Shown in pieces: positions 1 through 7,170 of a stretch of 10,449 nt of DNA (the first letter of the stretch is position 1; the number at the start of each line of letters is the position of its first letter). The position numbers and the translations under genes were made by a program. This DNA is from Conidiobolus incongruus B7586 (taxonomy: Eukaryota > Entomophthoromycota > Entomophthoromycetes > Entomophthorales > Conidiobolaceae), in contig JNEM01008118.1 in assembly GCA_000697335.1 (NCBI GenBank), positions 1 to 10,449 of the forward strand, given 5' to 3'. Under the pieces are notes generated by a model. The model saw only the letters and a list, made by a program, of their open reading frames with translations. It was not told the DNA's origin and ran no database searches.

Positions 1-1091
1 ATAGTTAGTAAATTAAAATTATTAAAGATTATACTAATATAATTTCTTTAAAAGATATTTTTCAACTTTATAGTTAACTTAAGTTTTTTAATAATAATAG
101 TAACTTTTATTAACTTTTAAATAAACTTTAACTTTTTTATTAAAAATTTTCTTATAAAGCTTTAAAACAGAAATATTTATCATTTAAGATTTAAGTAAAT
201 TAAAGTAAATTTTAAAAAAATAATTATTCAAATAAAAAACTTAGTTAAAAAATAAAAGATATTATTAATTATAGCTATTATATCATAAATATTAAAAAAA
301 TTATATTATTAAAATATTCCATAATAATTAATTAAAATTTTACTTAAAAATTAAAATATTATAATTTCTTGTGGTTTTATTTTTCTTTAGTGATATTTAA
401 TATATTTAATCATATTTTATTAAATTTCTTAATTAATTACCTTACAAAGATTTTTTATTTGAGTTAAAAAAGTTTTTCTCTTGTTATTTAAATTTAATCT
501 TTTAAATAATATTTTTTTAAGGGTTTTTTTAATTATTTAAAGTATATATTCTTATAATAAGTTTTTCTCTTAAAAATTTTTAAGATTAAGCTTTTAGTAA
601 GTTAATTATTAAATATAAATAGTTTTTCTAAAAAAATAGTTTATTTAAAGATATTATTTAAATCTTTATTAAAAATTAAATTAAAATAATTCTATATATT
701 TTTAAGATAATTTTCAAGTTTATAAAGGTTTTTAAAACAATCATAAGTAGTTTATTTATTTTTAAAGATATTAAAAAAATGATTTAATATTTTAATAATA
801 GTGAAATAGTTAGTTTATTAAATTTAAGCTTTTAAAGTTATATTTTTCTTAACTAAAAACTATTTAATATAAGTTTTTTAAAGGGTAATAAGTTTTTAAA
901 GATTAAAGTTTTAAATCTATTTAATAATTAAATTATTATCATCATTAAAATAATATAAGGGTATTTTTCTTAATTGTATTATAGTATATAATATTAAATT
1001 TAAATAAAATAAATTATAAATAAAATTTAAAATAATAATAAATAAAGTTAATATAAATAGTTATTAATTTTCTAATAAAATTTTAATAGTT

Positions 1092-1109
1092 TTATTATTA
1101 TTATTATTA
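1092..1109. repeat. (TTA)6 microsatellite
   Basis: Six perfect TTA units lie in the AT-rich left flank, preceded by a T run and followed by a partial unit. It is ordinary low-complexity sequence with no gene nearby. Confidence 0.85.
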
Positions 1110-1500
1110 TATAAGTATAATGGTAGTTATATTAATATGATATAGAAAAAAACTTAATATAAGAGTAATATGGTATAAAATAAAATAAAGTAATATAAAA
1201 TATAGTGTATAAATATAAACAAAGTTTAATTAAGCTTTAGATTGAGATAAGTCACTAATATATTAAGATTTATATTAGATAGTATTAATATACTATAATA
1301 TTAATAAAATATAGTCTTAATTTTAAAAATAATGTAAAAGTTAAAAAATAATCAAAATTAAGTAAAAAAAGAAAAACTTTGTTTATTAAATAATTTAATG
1401 GTATTTATATAATTAATTTAATTATCAAAGTATAAATTAACTATATAATTTATAATTAATCAAATTATATAAAAATATATATAAGAATTTAAAAAATTTG

Positions 1501-1576
1501 TCTTGTAACAAGTTTTTTGAATAAAATATTTATCTCACATTCATAATAACTTAATATTTTTGTGAGTATTACAAGA
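1501..1576. repeat. Nested inverted repeat, possible hairpin
   Basis: TCTTGTAA at 1501-1508 is the exact reverse complement of TTACAAGA at 1569-1576. Inside it, CTCACA at 1534-1539 matches TGTGAG at 1561-1566 in the same way, so both pairs can form one stem. The interior is lopsided, with 25 nt on the left and 2 nt on the right between the two pairs, so the fold would be imperfect. Short AT-rich matches of this kind arise by chance; the paired G/C positions make this one slightly better than background. Confidence 0.35.
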
Positions 1577-1721
1577 AAAACTTAGAGACTAGATATTTTT
1601 AAAAATAAAGATTAAAAGATAAAATGAGATATATTTATTAATTAGTTTGTTATAATCTTATATTAGTTTCAATTGTTCAGTTTAAGTGGCTATAAATAAC
1701 TTTGGACAGAAAGCGATAAGT

Positions 1722-1733
1722 TGAACTAGTTCA
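1722..1733. repeat. Perfect 12-bp palindrome TGAACTAGTTCA
   Basis: The twelve bases equal their own reverse complement. They lie in a local island of more balanced composition at about 1681-1830, roughly 590 bp beyond the ELP2 stop codon. A perfect dyad with four G/C positions is compatible with a dimeric regulator site or a small RNA hairpin, but no family is recognised. Confidence 0.5.
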
Positions 1734-1845
1734 TGAAATGAGGTACTTCTAATGTGACTTCTTGCATTAATATAATAGTCAGAGTTTCTTAAGTGATGGA
1801 CAAGATTATTCTCTATCATTAGTTTGAATTATCATTTTTATAATT

Positions 1846-2046
1846 TCCCAATGAACCATAATTTTTAAATCTAATTGTCAATCAATTCCAATCAAAACTA
1901 AGATTATTTTAATTTTCAATTATATAAAAAATTTTTGTAACTTTAATAAATAATAGGTAAATATTTTTTATATAGAATAAATAGACAATAGTGTATTTGA
2001 TATATTTATCTAATAGGTTTAAAATTATAAACAATTTCATTGGGAT
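1846..2046. repeat. About 200-bp segment bounded by inverted repeats, MITE-like
   Basis: TCCCAATGAA at 1846-1855 is the exact reverse complement of TTCATTGGGA at 2037-2046. The match resumes after a small gap: ATAATTTT just inside the left arm matches the inward side of the right arm. The interior is AT-rich with no coding content. The shape resembles a miniature inverted-repeat element. No clear target-site duplication is seen (the flanks read roughly TAATT and TAAAT), so this remains a weak call. Confidence 0.35.
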
Positions 2047-2225
2047 AAATATATATTTAAAATTCTTGGAATAAATTGTGAAAAATATTAAAAAATGGGA
2101 AATGTTTGGGTTAAAATAAAACATAATATTGATTTTTTAAAAATTAAAGCATTTATCACAATTATACATCGCGTTCAAAAATTTTTCAAATCAAAAAAAT
2201 ATTATTTAAAATGAGGGATGGTCTA

Positions 2226-2231
2226 TTTATT
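2226..2231 (-). terminator. Candidate poly(A) signal for ELP2
   Basis: A perfect AATAAA on the minus strand lies about 90 nt past the ELP2 stop codon at 2322-2324, a typical distance. The AT-rich background makes the word common, so only its position supports it. Confidence 0.35.
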
Positions 2232-2321
2232 AAGAATATTAATTGATAAAAAAATTCACAATGAATTCAAAGTGATTCAATAGAACTTTGGCTTAGTAAT
2301 TGATTTAATCAAATAACTCAT

Positions 2322-5088
2322 TCAAAGTTGAAACACTTTAACGCTAGTATCTTCTGAACACGTTACAAATAAATGTTCCTTGGGATGAAATTGAATTCGA
2401 TTGATGGCAGCATGATGACTGTATCTAAATTATAATATATTAATCAATATATGTATATTATTAAAAATATATGAGGTTACCTTTGGTCTAATTTTTCAAC
2501 AATCTTCCAAGATTCGTTCTCACCGTCAATACCGTGTCCAATACAAATCTCACCACTTTCTAATCCCACCACCATCAAATATTTACTAAAGTCACCAGCT
2601 TGCAATAAAGTATTGGAAATATGTAGGGAAGTGACCGCATGATCAAACTTGATGGTATTAATCAAACTGACGCCTTCAAAGGTATCGTTCTTAGTGTCGA
2701 TACGCCATACTTTAATGGTTTTGTCACGACTTCCAGTTAAGAAGTAGCGATCGTCTGGAGTGAAACAAGCGTCCCAAATAATTCTGGAATGCGCTTTTCC
2801 TCCTTGGAACACGAGTTGAAAGCCGTGATCATCGGGATTGGTTGGGGTGGAGTGTTTGTACAGGCACCAAGATCTGTCACGAGATACCGATAATAAATAG
2901 TTGCCATCGTTGGAGAATTGAAGTCTGGTTACGGTGAGGCTGTGACCTTCGAGATCGGGTTTGAGGAGACGCCAATCGTCGGTGCTGTACAATTTAATGT
3001 GGGCACTGGTAGTATCAGTAGCTTTACAAGCCGAGGCAATGACCTTATGTTGGACATTGTTGGCGATACTGACCATCTCGTAACCGTGGCCATACAATTT
3101 TTCGATTTCGGGCCATAATGTCACTTGAAGGAGATCTTCTTCGAATGGAATGCCTTCAATACCAGTGGCTCGGCTGGGAGCGCTAGCGGCGTTGGCATCT
3201 TCGGCATCTTCGTCGTCATCGACAACTTGGAAGGGAATGCTGCTACCATCGTTAATAGCTTTATTACTCAAACCCAAAGCTGGTAAGTTGGCTGCAAGTG
3301 GTCTCAAATCCAAATTGTCAACCTGATTTACCAATTCTGGATCATTGACCAATTGACCCAAATTTGTAATGAAGGACTTTGGAGCTTCAAAAACTCTGAG
3401 TACTTTTTCGTCAGCGATGCTGACGTATTGGAAGGGCTTGACGAATTGGACACCTTTGAGATCGTAGCCGTGGATTTGAGATCTTGCAATTTCGTGCCAG
3501 GCTTTGTCCTCGCCATCTTGGACGATTGCGTAAGCGCGACAGGTTTGATCCAAACTAATGAATTTGATTAGTTGAAAGAATAGAAATAGAAATTAAAATT
3601 ACCTTGTGGTAACGAAATAATGACCCAAAGGATCCCAACTGATACCTGTGACGGATTTAGTGTGACCTGAAATACCCTGAACACTATTCCAAAGATCTCT
3701 AGGCTCGACTAACATATCATGTTAGTTGATATTCAATTAGGTATAATATGATGAATTACCTCTTTCACGTTCCCAGACGTGGATAGCACCGCCGTAGCCG
3801 TTAGCTAAGACGCGATCCCCATTAGGTCCAAACTTGGCACCGAAAAACCCAGCGGTTTTGCCACCGACTTCACCTAATTGACACTAAATACCTTTATTAG
3901 AAATATTCATATAAAAATAGATGATTATGATTACTTGATATAACCAAACACCGTCAGGACCTGTAGGAGACCAAATCATTAAAGATTTGTCTGCGGATGC
4001 AGATAGGAGTTCCATGGGTTGATGAAGCTGACCATCCTTGATAATCTTTGGATGCCAGTGAACGGAGTAGACAGCTGCTTCGTGACCGAATAACACAGCC
4101 TCCAACTGAAGATAGAAGGATTGGTGAGGTAAGTTAATTTGATAAGCTCTAGTGCTCAATTGGGTGGTTTGATTGATTCCCCTACAATTTCAACGTTAAA
4201 ATATATACGACTGAGGAATAAATTAAAATTACTTTTGTTCTAAAATCTGACCATTCAATTGTTCAATACGCCATAATCTAATATAGCGATCTTGACCACC
4301 GCTTGCTAACATTACTTGACCGTTGTCCAAAGTAGCAAAATTCAAACTGCGTACCCAATCTTCATGACCACTCAATTTCAAAACTTTAGTGAATTTCTGA
4401 TCTTTTGAAGGTACGAAAGTATGCAAATGAATCTTAGTATCGGTAGCACCAATGGCTAAAATGAGGGTGGGTTCTTCGCTGGGCAATTGATGTAATGCTA
4501 AGGCCAAGGGATATACTGCTTTGAATTGGATGGTATCAATTAATTCAATATCACCGTTTTGTTGCCAGCGATAAATATGAACGCGACCGTCAGTACCTCC
4601 AGATACGAGGTAGTGCGTAACATTATTGCCATTCACCAAAGTGAAAGATGTAACAACTGTGACTGGAGCTTCGTGATGTGTTAAAGTATGAGCCAATTCC
4701 AACTAAAAATTCAATTAATTAATTGATTAATATTTATATGTTTATTTAATGGAGTTACTTGATTATTATTATATTTCCAAATTTTGACAGTTTTGTCAGC
4801 AGATCCTGAAATGATACCAACGATATCAGAATTTACATTATTATCTAAAATCAATTAATTCCAAATCATTCAAAATTTACAAATAATTGAATTACCTTTC
4901 AAAATCCAACTCAAACTATTGATAACTTTATCGTGAGCTTTTATCAACTCGACATCCTTATTTAAATTTTTAAAATTTTTGGCTAAACCTATCAGAGTAT
5001 TGGAACCATAAGCTACAATACCATTTGGAGATATTTCCAAGTTATGGGGACTTCTATTTAAACCGGAATATTGATGAAGTAATTTCAT
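2322..5088 (-). CDS. Elongator complex subunit 2 (Elp2), WD40 scaffold protein, eight exons
   Basis: Elp2 is the WD40 scaffold of the Elp1-Elp2-Elp3 subcomplex of Elongator, which installs the carboxymethyl-type modification on wobble uridine 34 of tRNAs. Exons in gene order: 5088-4896, 4844-4759, 4702-4233, 4181-3935, 3883-3760, 3708-3603, 3554-2481, 2424-2322. They join in frame to 801 codons (800 residues), close to yeast and human Elp2 at about 790-830. WD-type strands: SGSADKTVKIW (77-87), SGGTDGRVHIY (127-137), SGHEDW with SGGQDRYIRLW (204-237), SASADKSLMIW (310-320), TGSRDKTIKVW (682-692), and the last blade in exon 8 ending SEDTSVKVFQL. Elp2 signatures: LGEVGGKTAGFFG (335-347), DQT near 411, WHEIAR then IHGYD (428-440), ADEKVLRVF (456-464), ALGLSNKA (501-508) and LWPEIEKLYGHGYE (555-568). 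An acidic linker lies at 520-529. The start is the first ATG after an in-frame TAA at 5122-5124. All introns are GT-AG, 48-56 nt. The gene looks intact. Confidence 0.95.
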
Positions 5089-5388
5089 AGTTAAAATTAT
5101 AAAATAATTATAATTTCTTAATTATTGATTGTACTATTAAAATAAAAACTAAATTCAGTTGAATTAGAAATTTTAAGAATTAATTAATTTTAATCTATTT
5201 ACACTTAATTTATCTAATTATATTGTTAAAAATGATTTTTTTTAAAGAATTCAAATTAATAATAAAATTTTTAACTTATTATTTTATATTAATTTGAATG
5301 AGTTTTATATAATAATTTTTCTAATAATTTATATATATTTTAATTAATTATCAAAAATAATAATTTATAATAATAAATAACTCACATT

Positions 5389-5467
5389 AATTTATGGGAT
5401 CAAATTAAATATGATCTATTTCAATTCATAAGGATCATTTCCATTTAAATTTGATATCCCTGAAATT
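5389..5467. repeat. Long imperfect inverted repeat between the two genes
   Basis: Five pairing blocks occur in matching order on the two sides: AATTT, GGGAT, CAAATT, AAAT and ATGATC on the left (5389-5416), with their reverse complements on the right (5434-5467). They are separated only by a 2-nt mismatch and bulges of 1-3 nt. About 26 base pairs form around a 17-nt loop. GGGAT/ATCCC and GATC are uncommon words in this background, which makes chance less likely. It sits about 300 bp upstream of the ELP2 start and 230 bp past the J-protein stop, so it could be a regulatory dyad, a 3'-end RNA structure or a small inverted-repeat insertion. Confidence 0.5.
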
Positions 5468-5552
5468 GTAGGGTTTGATTGATTGTGCTATATTGATTAA
5501 TTCAAAGTAAATCAAAATGAAAATATTAAAAAATATTTGAAACTTCATGACA

Positions 5553-5558
5553 TTTATT
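5553..5558 (-). terminator. Candidate poly(A) signal for the J-protein gene
   Basis: AATAAA on the minus strand lies about 136 nt past the stop codon at 5694-5696. The word is frequent in such AT-rich DNA, so support is only positional. Confidence 0.3.
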
Positions 5559-5693
5559 TATAGATGAAAAAACTTTATATATTCGTAAAAAATTTATATA
5601 TGTATATGACGTAGTAGAATAAATTAAATAGTAGTGAAATTGATAGAGAGTATGTATTAGATACTCCAAGAACCAAATACTTAATATTGAGGA

Positions 5694-7071
5694 TTAAGAG
5701 TAGCTGGGAAATTGAGCTGTGTTAATTTCGCCACTCTCGGTAATTTGACGACCTACTGGAATACGTTCAGACGATGTAGATTCCATAGCATCGTCGTCGA
5801 AGTTGGCATTGGCGAAGAACAGGCAAGGCATACAACAGCCGCAGCATAGGAGGAAGAAGCTGAGAATGATAAAGATTGGGATGAATACGACTGCCATGGC
5901 AATCCAGCGATTGTCAAGTTTGGCTGCTAACATTCCAATGAAACTATATGAGAGTAGGGAGGATATGACGAATGCGATCACAATTGTGATGAGCATAGGT
6001 CTGAATTTTTCGGCTTCATCCCCGGATAGCGATCTGAAGTTCTTCCAGGCGAATAACACACTGATGAGGTACTTGAGACCTACTAAATAGAGAGGAATGA
6101 AGACAACACCCCAACTGCATGTGATGACATTATCGATGCGTAAAGCGATTAAGATGGCTTGGGTGATACGAATGGCGAAGAACCAGTAGACATCAAAGGT
6201 GAGTTGCAAGTATGGCAAATAACCAGCGGGAACAGTGGGCAAACTGGGGTCGGGATTAGTCTGTTGAGATTTGATGAGTAAGAATCCACCAACAAAATTA
6301 ATAGTATTATAAATGGAGTGAATAGCTTCCAAAATGAACCAGGGAATAAACATAACGCCCGCTGAAAACCTACTCATTCTATCGGATTTCAAAACGATCA
6401 ACACCTGAAAAATGATGAACAGTGCCAAATAAACCGAAATGAATCCAATAACCATCGTGACAACCTTATTTTTCTGTCTCTTGAGCTCATCCTTCTGCTC
6501 CTGCGACAATTCTTCATCGTGACCGTCATGTTCCAAATCCTCTTCAGAGTCCTTACTACTCATGAGCCTACCGCCCCAGAAGATACCGTAAGCCAAGAGA
6601 AAGTCAAGAATCCACACTGGGATAAACACTACGCTATATCTCCATCCGACCTTATCGTCAATTCTTACACTCAAAAAGCTTACAAAAATAAACAACAGTA
6701 CAGTAATAAATGTACACATAAAGAAGAATTTCCCCATAGCTTTTTTAAATTTGTCATCCAACATAAAATCGGGAACTGTACCCATCAGTTGTAAACCCAT
6801 TTCACCGTGAACGTCGTAAATTTTTCGTTTTTTGGGGTCACTCAATATCTCGTAGGCGTGGTTAATAGCTTTAAACTAAACAATTAAAAATTAATCAATC
6901 AAATTAGGTATCATTAATAAAATTTACTTGTTCACCAGCGTTAGGATTCTTATCAGGGTGATATTTTAGAGCCAATTTTCTATAAGATTTTTTAATTTCT
7001 TCTGGTGTTGCACTCTTTGAAACTTCTAAAATTTCATATAATTTGGTAGTGTTGATATTTTGTGTATCCAT
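5694..7071 (-). CDS. J-domain protein fused to an eight-helix TMEM185-like membrane domain
   Basis: Two exons, 7071-6928 and 6875-5694, join in phase 0 across a 52-nt GT-AG intron to give 441 residues. Residues 10-70 are a J domain: LYEILEV start, HPD at 38-40, then [21 protein letters not shown], so an Hsp70 partner on the cytosolic side is expected. About eight hydrophobic segments follow, near 97-118, 127-149, 186-210, 218-240, 274-296, 301-325, 341-363 and 372-398. They form four repeats, each with [RK]-x-D (119-121, 211-213, 294-296, 367-369) followed 10-11 residues later by FIP (132-134, 224-226, 307-309, 379-381). This matches the repeat of TMEM185 / transmembrane Fragile-X-F proteins as I remember it. 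An acidic, charged loop spans about 157-185. A cysteine cluster CCGCCMPC (392-399) could be lipidated. The start is the first ATG after an in-frame TAA at 7108-7110. The membrane is unknown (ER or endomembrane likely), and so is the client. Confidence 0.88.
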
Positions 7072-7137
7072 TATAGAGATTTTAATTGTATAATTATTAT
7101 TATAATATTAATGTTAGTGTTATGTTATTTTGAAGGA

Positions 7138-7167
<30 letters not shown>
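7138..7167. repeat. (ATT)10 microsatellite in the 5' flank of the J-protein gene
   Basis: Ten perfect ATT units, (AAT)10 in the sense of the gene, end 66 bp upstream of its ATG. They therefore lie in the promoter or 5' untranslated region. A perfect run of this length is likely to vary in number between strains. Confidence 0.9.

Positions 7168-7170
<3 letters not shown>

Larger units (their letters stand above)
1..1713. other. Gene-free, extremely AT-rich, CpG-free stretch
   Basis: No coding region is supported here. A hand count over the first 720 bases gives about 38 C and 39 G, near 11% G+C, against roughly 43% in a sample line of the nearby gene. Stops occur densely in all frames. Reading each line, I found no CpG before position 1714, while GpC still occurs, mostly inside AAGCTT words at 157, 588, 826 and 1232. 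Words such as AAGTTTTT and TTAAAG recur irregularly. The stretch could be plain AT-rich intergenic DNA or an old repeat decayed by C-to-T change. No protein remnant, terminal repeat or RNA gene can be recognised, so no family is named. Confidence 0.75.
1714..2321. other. Intergenic stretch 3' of ELP2, higher complexity than the left flank
   Basis: G+C rises here compared with the first 1.7 kb, most clearly around 1681-1830, and the first CpG appears at 1714. No gene is supported. An open frame of 71 codons on the minus strand (1909-2124) reads as a low-complexity Phe/Ile/Lys/Tyr peptide and is most likely chance. The part nearest 2321 should include the ELP2 3' untranslated region, because that gene is transcribed leftward. 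The stretch also holds a 12-bp palindrome and a pair of spaced inverted repeats, listed separately. Confidence 0.6.
5089..5693. other. Intergenic spacer between the J-protein gene and ELP2
   Basis: These 605 bp must hold the 3' end of the upstream J-protein gene and the promoter and 5' leader of ELP2, since both are read leftward. The half next to ELP2 (5089-5380) is nearly pure A/T. The middle (5389-5467) carries a long imperfect inverted repeat, listed separately. No small gene, RNA gene or recognisable promoter box stands out from the AT background. Confidence 0.7.

Noticed and set aside
1790-1830. GTGATGG as a C/D snoRNA C box
   Set aside because: The C box is imperfect and no D box (CTGA) or terminal stem is found at a suitable distance.
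1909-2124. 71-codon open frame on the minus strand
   Set aside because: It encodes a low-complexity Phe/Ile/Lys/Tyr peptide, uses nearly pure A/T codons unlike the two real genes, and matches no family I know. It overlaps the inverted-repeat segment and likely 3' flank.
2918-3571. Open frames on the plus strand and in another minus frame across this stretch
   Set aside because: They are antisense or alternate-frame shadows of ELP2 exon 7, whose reading frame is supported by clear family signatures.
5803-6794. Plus-strand open frames of 91-95 codons
   Set aside because: They are shadows of the J-domain/TMEM185-like exon on the opposite strand and have no family resemblance of their own.
7120-7145. 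GAAGGAATT upstream of the J-protein gene as a heat-shock element
   Set aside because: The inverted GAA/TTC spacing of a heat-shock element is not met; only scattered GAA words are present.
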